A model generated the notes under the pieces. It was not told the origin of the DNA. It made no database searches and saw only the letters and a list, made by a program, of their open reading frames with translations. The translations under genes were made by a program, and so were the position numbers. A DNA stretch of 64,000 nucleotides from Streptomyces sp. R28 (GTDB lineage Bacteria > Actinomycetota > Actinomycetes > Streptomycetales > Streptomycetaceae): NCBI RefSeq assembly GCF_041052385.1, contig NZ_CP163439.1, positions 5,693,001 to 5,757,000 of the forward strand. Direction: 5' to 3'. Shown piece after piece: positions 50,360 through 58,536 of this stretch; positions within the stretch are counted from its first letter, which is position 1, and each line of letters begins with the position of its first letter.

Positions 50360-50817
50360 TGGACCGTTATTTCTGGAACATCAGCGGACCCAAGGGTGAC
50401 GGCCTGGCCTGCGTGGTGTGCGGCGTGAGCTTCCTGGATGTGCGGATCACGTCTGTTGCGGTGGGCCGCAACCCTGCGGACGAGTCAGAGGTGTTCGCCT
50501 GCAAGACACCGTGCGCGGTGGTGCTCGCCGAGGACGCCGAACGGATGGCTCAAGAGATGCGGGCGGCGGCCGGTCTGGATGACGCGGACGTGCCCGACGG
50601 CGATCCCGTGTTCTGCGTAGACGGGCACTTCGGCTCGCTGCTGCGGGACTTGCGGACGCTCGCCGGTACCGAGGCGCTGCTGACGACCTCTGACGACCTG
50701 GTCACCATCCGGTTCCTCCTCTCCCTGACGGCCCGTCATGCGGAGACGGCCATGATGCGCGCGCGGCTCGTGCTGGCGCGCACCAAGGCGCCGGACACCA
50801 AGGAAGGTGACGGCTGA
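50359..50817 (+). CDS. AICE hypothetical protein with Cys motif (152 aa)
   Basis: Begins MDRYFWNISGPKGDGLACVV and carries CVVCGVSF plus later CKTPCAVVL Cys pairs, then a helical part (LVTIRFLLSLTARHAETAMM). Coupled to both neighbours. Function unknown; conserved position between the regulator and the Tra gene suggests a role in transfer. Confidence 0.6.
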   Translation: MDRYFWNISGPKGDGLACVVCGVSFLDVRITSVAVGRNPADESEVFACKTPCAVVLAEDAERMAQEMRAAAGLDDADVPDGDPVFCVDGHFGSLLRDLRTLAGTEALLTTSDDLVTIRFLLSLTARHAETAMMRARLVLARTKAPDTKEGDG

Positions 50818-52154
50818 TGCCCGCCTCCCTGGTGGTGTGGATTCTGACGGCGCTCCTGATCGTGGGCGTGCTGACACAGCGCTGGTGGGAACCGCGTCTG
50901 GAGGCGCGTGGGGTGCCGGTGCGGCGGTGGCCGTGGCGCTGGTGGCTGGTCGGTTACCCGGGCACCGCGTTGCGGATCGTGACGACCTGGCGGCGGCTGG
51001 CCTACCTCAACGGGCTGTCGGTGAGCAAGCACCCGACGAGTCGGGTGATCGGCCGTGACCTCGTGGTGCAGGGGCAGGCACTCAAGCCGAAGCCGCCCCG
51101 GCTGTCCTGGCCGGTGCCCACGGCTACCGGGCTGACGCTGCGGGTGCTGCTGCATCCGGGGCAGACTCCGGCGCCGTTCTACGCGGCGGCCCGTGCCATG
51201 GAACACACCTGGCGGGTGCACAGTGTGCGGGTCACCTCGCCTCGTCGGGGACAGGTGGTCATCGACGTCACGGCGGCTGATCCGCTGGCCGGTGAGGTTC
51301 CTTCTGTCCGGGGGCCGGCACATGCCCTCCTAGCCGCTGACGTGGGCCGATACGAGGACGGCGCTCCGTGGCTGATCGACCTGCGCCGGGTTCCTCACTG
51401 GCTGGTCACCGGGGCCACGCAGTCGGGCAAGTCCTCGCTCCTGGCGGCGCTGGTGCTCGCGCTGGCGCCCCAAAAAGTCGCCCTGGTCGGCGTCGACTGC
51501 AAGGGCGGCATGGAACTCGGCCTGTTCGGTGGGCGGCTGTCCGCGCTGGCCGTTGACCGTACTGAGGCGGTCGGCCTGTTGTCCCGCGTGGCGGACGAAA
51601 TCCAGGCACGGATGCGCTGGTGCCGCACCTGGGGCAAGCGGTCCGTCTGGGAACTGCACGACGAGCAGCGGCCGGTGCCCCTGGTCGTGATCGTCGACGA
51701 ACTGGCAGAGCTGTACTTCCACGACGGCTCGCGCGAATCGAGGGATGAGGCGGAGCAGTGCGGAACGCTGCTGGTGCGCATCGCCCAGCTCGGCGCGGCG
51801 CTGGGTGTCCACCTGGTCATTGCCGGGCAACGGGTCGGCTCCGACATCGGCCCCCGCGTCACTGCGCTGCGCGCCCAGCTCGGCGGACGCGTCGCCCACC
51901 GCGTCCATGACGAGGCATCAGCCGAGATGACCTTGGGCGACATCAACGCGGACGCCGTGATCACCGCGCAGAACATCACCGAGGACGAACAAGGCGTGGC
52001 CGTGGTCGCCACGGGCGGCCGGTGGATGCGCGCACGCTCCCGCCCAGTGAGTACCGCCGAGGCGGCAGAGATCGGCCGGAGTGATCCGCCCGTGAATCCA
52101 TTCCTGACCCAATCCGACCCCGTGACATTCGAAAAAGGAGGTGTAGCGGCATGA
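50817..52154 (+). CDS. FtsK/SpoIIIE-type conjugative DNA translocase (Tra)
   Basis: The 445-residue protein has an N-terminal hydrophobic segment (VVWILTALLIVGVL), then the ATPase domain: Walker A WLVTGATQSGKSSLLAALVL (residues ~195-214), ALVGVDCKGGMELGLF, Walker B PVPLVVIVDELAELYF (about 285), and a sensor-like GVHLVIAGQRVGS. This is the TraB/TraSA family, which moves double-stranded plasmid DNA between mycelia in Streptomyces. Starts at ATG 50817 overlapping the previous stop. Confidence 0.92.
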   Translation: MPASLVVWILTALLIVGVLTQRWWEPRLEARGVPVRRWPWRWWLVGYPGTALRIVTTWRRLAYLNGLSVSKHPTSRVIGRDLVVQGQALKPKPPRLSWPVPTATGLTLRVLLHPGQTPAPFYAAARAMEHTWRVHSVRVTSPRRGQVVIDVTAADPLAGEVPSVRGPAHALLAADVGRYEDGAPWLIDLRRVPHWLVTGATQSGKSSLLAALVLALAPQKVALVGVDCKGGMELGLFGGRLSALAVDRTEAVGLLSRVADEIQARMRWCRTWGKRSVWELHDEQRPVPLVVIVDELAELYFHDGSRESRDEAEQCGTLLVRIAQLGAALGVHLVIAGQRVGSDIGPRVTALRAQLGGRVAHRVHDEASAEMTLGDINADAVITAQNITEDEQGVAVVATGGRWMRARSRPVSTAEAAEIGRSDPPVNPFLTQSDPVTFEKGGVAA

Positions 52155-52342
52155 CGCAGACACACATTTGGGTCATCGACTCATTCCTGTTCCTGTACGT
52201 CGTCCTGACCTCTCGCTCGCGGGAAATCAGGGCTTATCAGGCAACCCTGATCGCCCTGTTCGGATTCCTCCTGGCCGGAACGCCATTCGCCTATCCCGTG
52301 TGGGCGATCGTCCAGGCCATCGGAAGCCTCTTTTTCGGCTGA
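52151..52342 (+). CDS. Small spread-type membrane protein
   Basis: ATG 52151, 4-base overlap with the tra stop, AAAGGAGG upstream. The 63 residues contain two hydrophobic helices (WVIDSFLFLYVVLT and TLIALFGFLLAGTPFAYPVW). Position after Tra matches the small Spd membrane proteins for intramycelial spreading. Confidence 0.65.
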   Translation: MTQTHIWVIDSFLFLYVVLTSRSREIRAYQATLIALFGFLLAGTPFAYPVWAIVQAIGSLFFG

Positions 52343-52406
52343 CGCCGGAAAAGAATCCCAGGGGCGGCACAAGGCTGCCCCGAATCTCTCTCAGAGGAGA
52401 AACAAA

Positions 52407-52754
52407 ATGAAGCTCCGCCAGAACCTCACCCGTTCCCTCGCGGCAACCGCGCTCGGCCTGAGTGTCATCGGCACAGGTATAGCCACCGCCCCGACCGCTT
52501 CGGCTGCCTCGCTGCCCAAGTCGTGCACCACGGAATGGACTTCGCCGCAGAAAATGGAAATTACCAACTCCGCCGTGCACCTGCGAAGCGGGCCCGGAGC
52601 CAAGTACACCTCTCTCGGAATCCTGCACTACGACACTCAATTCACCGAGTACTGCAACAAGGATAGCGAATGGAGCTATGGCAAAGTCACAAGCGGGCCG
52701 AATCGCGGGAAAAAGGGTTGGGTCAAGAGGGATTACGTCGGCTCGAACGGCTAG
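52407..52754 (+). CDS. Secreted SH3-domain protein, tandem copy 1
   Basis: The signal peptide (MKLRQNLTRSLAATALGLSV, cleavage after TASAA) is followed by an SH3_3 domain with AVHLRSGPGAKYTSLGIL, a central EYCNKDSEWSY and a closing KKGWVKRDYV; two Cys flank the domain. It shares the signal peptide and domain with the next gene (52817), so the two arose by duplication. They lie in the conjugation operon, downstream of the transfer ATPase. Confidence 0.85.
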   Translation: MKLRQNLTRSLAATALGLSVIGTGIATAPTASAASLPKSCTTEWTSPQKMEITNSAVHLRSGPGAKYTSLGILHYDTQFTEYCNKDSEWSYGKVTSGPNRGKKGWVKRDYVGSNG

Positions 52755-52816
52755 AAAAGGCCCGCCCAGTACGCGGAAAAAGACCGCGTCGGAACTCTCT
52801 CATAGGAGAAAATGAA

Positions 52817-53155
52817 ATGAAGCTCCGCCAGAACGCCGCTCGTTCCCTCGCCGCAACCGCGCTCGGCCTCAGCGTCATCGGGGCCGGTATAGCCACCGCC
52901 CCGACCGCTTCGGCTGCTTCTCTGCCAAGGGATTGTGAATCTGTTTATCAGAATGTCAAGAAGGCGACGGAAGCCGTGAACCTCCGAAAGGGGCCGGGGA
53001 GGAATTACACGTCCCTTGGAATTCTGTCCAAGGGAACCCGGTTCACCGTGTACTGCACGAAGGATTTCTATTGGTACTACGGAAAGGTTGGAACCGGTGC
53101 AAACAAGGGGCGAAAGGGGTGGGTCAGCATTGCCTACTTGGAGAACGCGCGATAG
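52817..53155 (+). CDS. Secreted SH3-domain protein, tandem copy 2
   Basis: The signal sequence is nearly identical to that of the 52407 gene (SLAATALGLSVIGAGIATAP) while the mature part has diverged (DCESVYQNVKKATEAVNLRK, KGPGRNYTSLGILSKG, GRKGWVSIAYLE). It keeps two Cys and the Arg/Lys-rich SH3 core. TCTCATAGGAGAA upstream also matches that of copy 1. Probably a wall-binding exported protein; the partner is unknown. Confidence 0.85.
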   Translation: MKLRQNAARSLAATALGLSVIGAGIATAPTASAASLPRDCESVYQNVKKATEAVNLRKGPGRNYTSLGILSKGTRFTVYCTKDFYWYYGKVGTGANKGRKGWVSIAYLENAR

Positions 53156-53263
53156 CGCTCACTGTAACGGTGAGAAGTAGCCACCGGTCACGCGCCACCC
53201 TCCTCTGGCTGATCAAAGCCGAATAAAATTCAAAGCTGAGACAAGCCAAAAAGGAGTTGATCC

Positions 53264-54751
53264 ATGACCGACGCGCCTATCCCTCGTGAAAGGGGGCCTC
53301 CCTTGTATCCGATATCGGATGAGGTGCGGCGCTCAGTCCTCAATGAGGCTGAGCGCCTGCGCCTTCTTTCTCCCACCGAGCGTGACCTTATCCGGCTCGT
53401 CCACGAACCCGGATTCCCGCGCTGGCTCGAACAGATCAAATCCATTGGCGGGTGCGCGCACCCGATCTACCTCGCCGGACACACCACCACCCGGGATGCC
53501 GTCACTGGCGAGGTGCTGCGGCATTACGACACCGGTGACGATCCCGGCGGCCGTATGCCGGTCCGCTGCCGCAACCGGCGAGAGACGCGCTGCGAGCCGT
53601 GCTCGTACCTGCATGCGGGCGACACCTTCCACCTGGTCCGCTCTGGTCTCCTGGGCGGCAAAGGCGTTGCGGACGGGGTGCAGCGTCACCCCCGGCTCTT
53701 CGTCACCCTCACCGCCCCTTCGTTCGGCGCGGTGCACCGTGCGAGTGGCCCGGACGGGGCCGTGTGCCGCCCTCGACGAGACGGCGGTACCTGCGAACAC
53801 GGGCGGCCTCTCGGCTGCGGCCACAAGCACGCCGACACCGATTCAGCGGTGGGCCAACCGCTCTGCCCGGACTGCTACGACTACCCCGGACACGTCCTCT
53901 GGCACGCTTCGGCCGGCTCACTGTGGAATCACTACTGCCGCACGCTCCGGCGGCACTTGGCGACCGCCGCAGGAATCACACAAACCCGCCTGCGCGAACA
54001 CCTGACGGTGTCCTTCGCGAAAGTCGCCGAATACCAAAAGCGCGGGGCAGTGCACTTCCACGCGGTGATCCGCATCGACGGGCCAGACGGCCCTTCCTCG
54101 CCCCCACCCGTGTGGGGAACAACCGAACTCCTCGAAAGCGCCGTGCGGTCGGCTGCTGACCAAGTAGAGGTGCGCACACCGTATTCCCCCGCAACAGGTG
54201 AACGGGTCATCAAGTGGGGAAAACAGATCGACGTACATCCGATCCGCAGCGACGCATTCACCGAATCTACGGCGGTGACCGACAACGCCGTTGCGGCCTA
54301 CGTCGCTAAATATGTCTCCAAAAGCGTCGGCGACGCGGGTGGCATCGACTACCGCATACAAGACTTCGACAGCATCCGCCTGGCCCCGGTGAGTGCCCAC
54401 CTGCGCGCTCTCATGGCTGCCTGCTGGCGCCTGGGCGGCCTCCTGGAGCTGGAGGAACTGAGGCTCCGGGCCTGGGCTCACACGCTCGGATACCGGGGCC
54501 ACGTCCTCACCAAATCACGCCAGTACTCCACCACATACGGAGCACTCCGCGCGGTCCGGGCGGATCACCGGGGTGGCGGCCTGGTCGCCCTGGAGGACCG
54601 AGACACCGTCACCGAATCAGCCTGGCGTTACGTCGGCTCCGGACATTCCCCGGCCGAGGCGGACTTTGCGCACGGCATTGCCGAAGACGTAGCAGCCCTC
54701 CGCGAAATCAGAAGAGACATGATCGCTGAAGGGTGGAGATATGCGGCGTGA
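53264..54751 (+). CDS. Rolling-circle replication initiator (RepSA-like)
   Basis: The 495-residue protein has Cys clusters near the N-terminus (CRNRRETRCEPCSY) and again around residues 165-210, then the HUH metal motif RGAVHFHAVIRIDG (about residue 262) and the Tyr motif VAAYVAKYVSKSVGD (about residue 347). This is the replication initiator of pSAM2-type AICEs, which nicks the origin and drives rolling-circle replication after excision. AAGGAG precedes the ATG at 53264. Confidence 0.9.
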   Translation: MTDAPIPRERGPPLYPISDEVRRSVLNEAERLRLLSPTERDLIRLVHEPGFPRWLEQIKSIGGCAHPIYLAGHTTTRDAVTGEVLRHYDTGDDPGGRMPVRCRNRRETRCEPCSYLHAGDTFHLVRSGLLGGKGVADGVQRHPRLFVTLTAPSFGAVHRASGPDGAVCRPRRDGGTCEHGRPLGCGHKHADTDSAVGQPLCPDCYDYPGHVLWHASAGSLWNHYCRTLRRHLATAAGITQTRLREHLTVSFAKVAEYQKRGAVHFHAVIRIDGPDGPSSPPPVWGTTELLESAVRSAADQVEVRTPYSPATGERVIKWGKQIDVHPIRSDAFTESTAVTDNAVAAYVAKYVSKSVGDAGGIDYRIQDFDSIRLAPVSAHLRALMAACWRLGGLLELEELRLRAWAHTLGYRGHVLTKSRQYSTTYGALRAVRADHRGGGLVALEDRDTVTESAWRYVGSGHSPAEADFAHGIAEDVAALREIRRDMIAEGWRYAA

Positions 54752-54814
54752 CGAAACCCTAAGGGAAATGCCAGAAAGGAATGGTGAAGATGGAATGCGC
54801 ATCTGTTGAAAAAG

Positions 54815-54844
54815 GCCTCCCCGGAGATAGGGCTCCGGGGAGGC
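54815..54844 (+). terminator. Terminator after rep
   Basis: GCCTCCCCGGAG and CTCCGGGGAGGC form a perfect 12-bp stem 64 bp after the rep stop and before the excisionase gene. Confidence 0.8.
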
Positions 54845-54893
54845 TTCGACCCGCGCGAGGTCGACGCGAGACTACCGCATCAGGGTGGGGCGT

Positions 54894-55079
54894 ATGAGTG
54901 CGGGCGGGTCGAATCGGCTCCTGACCCCGGATCAGACAGCTGAGCGGTTGGCTGTCTCAAAGAGAACGCTATATGCGAAATGGCGTGATTGGGGAATACC
55001 GGCTTATAAAGTCGGAAAGCATCTCAGGTTTCGCGAACGTGACGTAGATCACTGGATCGCCCAACAGGCTTGTAGCTAG
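54894..55079 (+). CDS. Excisionase (Xis), MerR-like HTH
   Basis: From ATG 54894 (GGTGGGG upstream) the frame reads LLTPDQTAERLAVSKRTLYA, then WGIPAYKVGKHLRFRERDVD and HWIAQQACS. This is the winged HTH of AICE/phage excisionases, which tilts the integrase toward excision. It lies 80 bp before int, the typical order. Confidence 0.88.
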   Translation: MSAGGSNRLLTPDQTAERLAVSKRTLYAKWRDWGIPAYKVGKHLRFRERDVDHWIAQQACS

Positions 55080-55158
55080 GGCGAGTTGACGTGTAGAACA
55101 TGGTGCTGAGGTCGGGGATAGGGCTCCGACCCAGCTAGACAAGGGAGTTGAGGTCCTC

Positions 55159-56355
55159 GTGGCTTCAATCATCAAGCGCTGTGAGTGCAAGGTTGGCGCG
55201 TGGCCGCGCTGCAAGCACTCGTGGGTGGTTCGGTTCCGGGACGCCAACGGGGCCCAGACGGAGGAGTCGTTCCCTCACAACAAGAAGACTGAGGCGAAGG
55301 ACCTTGCCAACAAGGTCGAGAACGACAAGCGCCTTGGGGTGTACGTCGACCGCAAGCACTCCAAGCGAACCTTTGAAGACTGCTGGAAAGAGTGGTTGGG
55401 CTTCGGGCAGCGGGAAGACTCCACGCTTGTCCAGTACGCGAGCATCTACAAGAACCACTTTGCCGATATGTTCGGAAGCCGCCGTATCGGCTCCATCACT
55501 CCATCGGACATCGCGAAGTGGGAAGAAGTCCAGAAGGAAAAGGGATACAAGCCCTACGGAATTGCTACCCGCAAGGTCGTGCTGAAATCGTTCCTCAAAT
55601 ACTGCTATGAGGCGGAGATCGTCCCGAAGTACGCGGGGAAGACGATTGCGGTGAACGGCCGGACCGACTCGTCCTATCGTCCGGTTGAGGACGACGAGAT
55701 CCCGACCACGGCTGAGGTAATGGCCATCTATGAGGCCATGCGCCCTGTCTACAAGTCGTCGATCTGGATTCAGGCGGGCTGTGGGTTGCGTGTGGGTGAG
55801 GCCCTGGCCTTCTCTCAGTCGCACTTCACCCGCCGGGATGGCTGGTACTTCGTTCAGAACCAGCTGACCAACTTCGGCAAGAACGGCGGCTCGAACCGGG
55901 GGACCAGCGTTAAGAACGAGCCCAAGTGGTCCCGGAAGGGTCGATGGGTGCCGGTCCCTCCCTCGGTGGCTGACGAGCTGGAGAAGCACCGTGCCTTCTG
56001 GGAGCCGTGGGGGGATGAGGGTTGGTACTACGAGTCAGAGACCTACCAGCACCGTCACCCCTCCCGGACGACGTACACGGACCGTTGGAACGACGCGATC
56101 AAGAAGGCCGGGCTGGAGGACTCGGGGTACACCCCGAAGGCTCTCCGCCACTACTTCGCGAGCATGTCCATTGCGGCGGGCGTGCCCCTGTATGAGGTGG
56201 CACGGTGGATGGGACACAGCTCCACCAAGGTCACAGAGCAGGTCTACGCGCACCTAGTAGACGGAGCTGACGAGCGGATCACGGGAGCTTTCGAGGCGTC
56301 GCTCGCGGACGCCTTCCGGAGTCGCCTGACACTGGTGGACGATGAGGCAGCCTGA
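55159..56355 (+). CDS. Tyrosine integrase of the AICE
   Basis: The 398-residue protein starts at GTG 55159. The N-terminal part has a Cys-rich arm-binding region (RCECKVGAWPRCKHSW), a SAM-like core-binding domain (TFEDCWKEWLGFGQRED to SFLKYCYEAEI), and the catalytic domain: QAGCGLRVGEALAF (Arg box), KALRHYFASMSIAAGVPLYE (H-x-x-R box region), WMGHSSTKVTEQVYAHL (His/Tyr box with Tyr near residue 366). It recombines the 11-bp core at the phosphoribosyltransferase gene. A terminator ends it 44 bp later, immediately before attR. Confidence 0.93.
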   Translation: MASIIKRCECKVGAWPRCKHSWVVRFRDANGAQTEESFPHNKKTEAKDLANKVENDKRLGVYVDRKHSKRTFEDCWKEWLGFGQREDSTLVQYASIYKNHFADMFGSRRIGSITPSDIAKWEEVQKEKGYKPYGIATRKVVLKSFLKYCYEAEIVPKYAGKTIAVNGRTDSSYRPVEDDEIPTTAEVMAIYEAMRPVYKSSIWIQAGCGLRVGEALAFSQSHFTRRDGWYFVQNQLTNFGKNGGSNRGTSVKNEPKWSRKGRWVPVPPSVADELEKHRAFWEPWGDEGWYYESETYQHRHPSRTTYTDRWNDAIKKAGLEDSGYTPKALRHYFASMSIAAGVPLYEVARWMGHSSTKVTEQVYAHLVDGADERITGAFEASLADAFRSRLTLVDDEAA

Positions 56356-56399
56356 TGAGGGTTGCTGACCCTCAATGCTGAGTTTTCGCTGAGTTTCAG

Positions 56400-56444
56400 G
56401 GCCTCTCGCCTGCATCATTGCAGGTGGGAGGCCTTTTCGTTTTT
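56400..56444 (+). terminator. Terminator of int, abutting attR
   Basis: GGCCTCTCGCCTGCA pairs with TGCAGGTGGGAGGCC (15 bp, two wobbles) around TCAT and is followed by TTTTCGTTTTT. It stops exactly where the attR core begins. Confidence 0.9.
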
Positions 56445-56455
56445 AACGTCGAGTT
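56445..56455. repeat. attR core of the AICE
   Basis: AACGTCGAGTT identical to 42045-42055. To its right the sequence continues CTATACGGG, the true continuation of the split phosphoribosyltransferase gene. Confidence 0.9.
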
Positions 56456-56774
56456 CTATACGGGCGTGGGGACCACCCTCGACATGCCCGTCATGCTCGC
56501 TCCCGTTCCCAACGCGATCGACTTCACCGACAAGAAGGTGCTGATCGCCGACGACGTCGCCGACACCGGCAAGACGCTGAAGCTCGTGCACGACTTCTGC
56601 CTCGAGCATGTGGCCGAGGTGCGGTCCGCCGTGATCTATGAGAAGTCCCACTCCCTCGTGAAGTGCGAGTACGTGTGGAAGCGCACCGATGAGTGGATCA
56701 ACTTCCCGTGGAGTGTGCTGCCTCCCGTGCAGAAGCCGGGAGAGGCGCCCAAGGAGAACAAGGAAGCACTGTGA
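56445..56774 (+). pseudogene. 3' half of the phosphoribosyltransferase gene
   Basis: The frame NVEFYTGVGTTLDMP continues VMLAPVPNAIDFTDKKVL and then IADDVADTGKTLKLV, the PRPP-binding signature of type I phosphoribosyltransferases, and ends with WVWKRTD-like aromatic residues before KENKEAL. An ATG inside the element at 56418 is in frame, but it lies in the int terminator, so expression is unlikely. With the 5' half (41844-42055) it forms one intact reading frame. Confidence 0.9.
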
Positions 56775-56792
56775 CCCGCGCCCGGGGCGTCG

Positions 56793-57959
56793 TCAGTGGC
56801 GCCGGCCGGCGTTGAGGCGGGCGGCCTCGCGGGTCAGGTGGTTGCGTTCGGCGAGGTTGGGTGCCTTGTGGGCCGCCTCGGCGTACAGGCGCGCCGCCGT
56901 CGTCAGGTCGCCGTCGCGCTCGTGGAGGTAGGCCGCCACCGCCGTGTGGCGGGGCAGTGAGGCGTCCAGCTCCGCGAGTGCCGCAAGGCCCGCGCGGGGT
57001 CCGTCGGCCTCGCCGACCGCCACCGCGCGGTTGAGCCGGACGACCGGGCTGTCCGTCAGGCGCGTGAGCTCGTCGTACCACTCGACGATCTGTACCCAGT
57101 CGGTCTCCTCGGCGGTGGGTGCGTCGGCGTGGAGGGCTGCGATGGCGGCCTGGGCCTGGAACTCGCCCAGCCGGTCCCGGGCCAGTGCCGACTGGAGGAT
57201 CTCGATGCCCTCGGCGATCGACTCCGTGTCCCAGCGGCCCCGGTCCTGCTCGGCCAGCGGCACCAGGCTGCCGTCGGGCGCGGTCCGGGCGGCGCGCCTG
57301 GCGTGGTGCAGCAGCATGAGGGCGAGCAGGCCCGCCACCTCGGGGTGGTCGATCGCGGCCGCGAGCTGCCGGGTGAGCCGGATGGCCTCGGCGGCGAGGT
57401 CGACGTCGCCGGAGTAGCCCTCGTTGAAGACCAGGTAGAGGACGCGCAGCACGGTGGCGACGTCGCCGGGCCGGTCGAACCGTACGCCGGAGACGGTGCG
57501 CTTGGCCCGGCTGATGCGTTGCGCCATGGTCGCCTCGGGCACCAGGTAGGCCTGGGCGATCTGGCGGGTGGTGAGTCCGCCGACGGCGCGCAGGGTGAGC
57601 GCGACGGCGGACGACGGCGTCAGTGACGGGTGGGCGCACAGGAAGTAGAGCTGGAGGGTGTCGTCGAGGGCGGGTGCGGGTCCGGGCGCCGGTTCCTCGT
57701 CTACGAGGTCCTCGCGTCGGCGGCGGGCGGTGTCCGACCTGGCCTGGTCGAGGAACTTGCGCCAGGCCACGGTGACCAGCCAGCCCTTCGGGTCGCGCGG
57801 CGGGTCGGCCGGCCAGCCGCGGACCGCCTCGACCAGCGCCTCCTGCACGGCGTCCTCGGCCGCCGCGAAGTCGGCTCCGCGGCGGACGAGGACGGCGAGC
57901 ACGCTGGGCGTGAGGCTCCTCAGCAGGGCCTCGTTCATCTGAGACACCTGAGAGGTCAC
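56793..57959 (-). CDS. ECF42-type RNA polymerase sigma factor
   Basis: The start is a GTG at 57959 overlapping the stop of the DGPF gene. Region 2 shows RRGADFAAAEDAVQEALVEA, then WLVTVAWRKFLDQARSD; region 4 is LTLRAVGGLTTRQIAQAYLV, PEATMAQRISRAKRTV. The ~200-residue C-terminal extension (VLYLVFNEGYSGDVDLAAEA, LMLLHHARRAAR, LNRAVAVGEADGPRAGLAAL) is the DUF6596 region that defines ECF42. These factors are controlled with partner DGPF proteins rather than by an anti-sigma factor. Confidence 0.93.
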   Translation of the reverse strand: MTSQVSQMNEALLRSLTPSVLAVLVRRGADFAAAEDAVQEALVEAVRGWPADPPRDPKGWLVTVAWRKFLDQARSDTARRRREDLVDEEPAPGPAPALDDTLQLYFLCAHPSLTPSSAVALTLRAVGGLTTRQIAQAYLVPEATMAQRISRAKRTVSGVRFDRPGDVATVLRVLYLVFNEGYSGDVDLAAEAIRLTRQLAAAIDHPEVAGLLALMLLHHARRAARTAPDGSLVPLAEQDRGRWDTESIAEGIEILQSALARDRLGEFQAQAAIAALHADAPTAEETDWVQIVEWYDELTRLTDSPVVRLNRAVAVGEADGPRAGLAALAELDASLPRHTAVAAYLHERDGDLTTAARLYAEAAHKAPNLAERNHLTREAARLNAGRRH

Positions 57960-58363
57960 TCCGTGATGGTGGGCGGCGCGGTCATGAAGGGGCGCAGCTC
58001 GAGCCACTCGTGGATCGGCTTCCCGCCCGCCCCGGGGGCGGCCGACAGCTCCCCGGCCAGTTCGACCGCGCGCTCGTAGCTGTCGACGTCGATCACCATC
58101 CAGCCGGCGATGAGGTCCTTGGTCTCGGCGAACGGGCCGTCGGTGACCGGCGGGCGCCCCTCACCGTCGTACCGGACGAACGTCCCCTCGGGGGCGAGCG
58201 CCTGACCGTCGACGAACTCGCCGCTCTTCTCGAGCCGGGCCGCGAAGTCGTGCATGTACTGCATGTGCGCCGAGACCTCCTCGGGCGTCCACCGGTCCAT
58301 CGGCACGTTGTTGACCGGAGCCGGAGCGCCGCGGTAGTGCTTGAGAAGCAAGTACTTGGCCAT
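57956..58363 (-). CDS. DGPF/YCII-related protein, partner of the ECF42 sigma factor
   Basis: The 135-residue protein (MAKYLLLKHYRGAPAPV) carries the signature PPVTDGPFAETKDLIAGWMV IDVDSYERA, the DGPF motif at about residue 75. DGPF proteins and ECF42 sigma factors are nearly always paired. ATG 58363 has GAGGAG upstream and the stop overlaps the sigma start, so the two are coupled. Confidence 0.93.
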   Translation of the reverse strand: MAKYLLLKHYRGAPAPVNNVPMDRWTPEEVSAHMQYMHDFAARLEKSGEFVDGQALAPEGTFVRYDGEGRPPVTDGPFAETKDLIAGWMVIDVDSYERAVELAGELSAAPGAGGKPIHEWLELRPFMTAPPTITE

Positions 58364-58467
58364 GGTGTCTCTCCTCGGTGCTGGTGCGACCCATCTTGGT
58401 CGCGTTCACACCGGGGACGGAGCAAGGCACGGGTTCTCGACATCACCGCCGGAGATTTTTAAGAACG

Positions 58468-58499
58468 AAGGGCCCCGGGCGCGGACGCCGGGGGCCCTT
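58468..58499. terminator. Hairpin between the DGPF and Yip1-like genes
   Basis: AAGGGCCCCGG and CCGGGGGCCCTT form an 11-12 bp stem with one extra G, 38 bp after the stop of the leftward Yip1-like gene. Confidence 0.65.
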
Positions 58500-58536
58500 A
58501 CGTACGTCGGTGGGCTCTGGAACGAGCCCGGTGGCT

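Larger units (their letters stand above)
42045..56455. mobile_element. Actinomycete integrative and conjugative element (AICE, pSAM2-like), about 14.4 kb
   Basis: The element is bounded by an 11-bp direct repeat inside a phosphoribosyltransferase gene. It contains the AICE set in usual order: GntR repressor (48914), SCO3933-like regulator (49979), FtsK/SpoIIIE-type transfer ATPase (50817), Spd-like membrane protein (52151), rolling-circle replication initiator (53264), excisionase (54894) and tyrosine integrase (55159). No degraded core gene is visible, so it may be active. Cargo includes XRE/DUF397, six coupled micro-genes, a tRNA-like gene, a peptide/methyltransferase cassette and four small secreted proteins. 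Confidence 0.93.
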
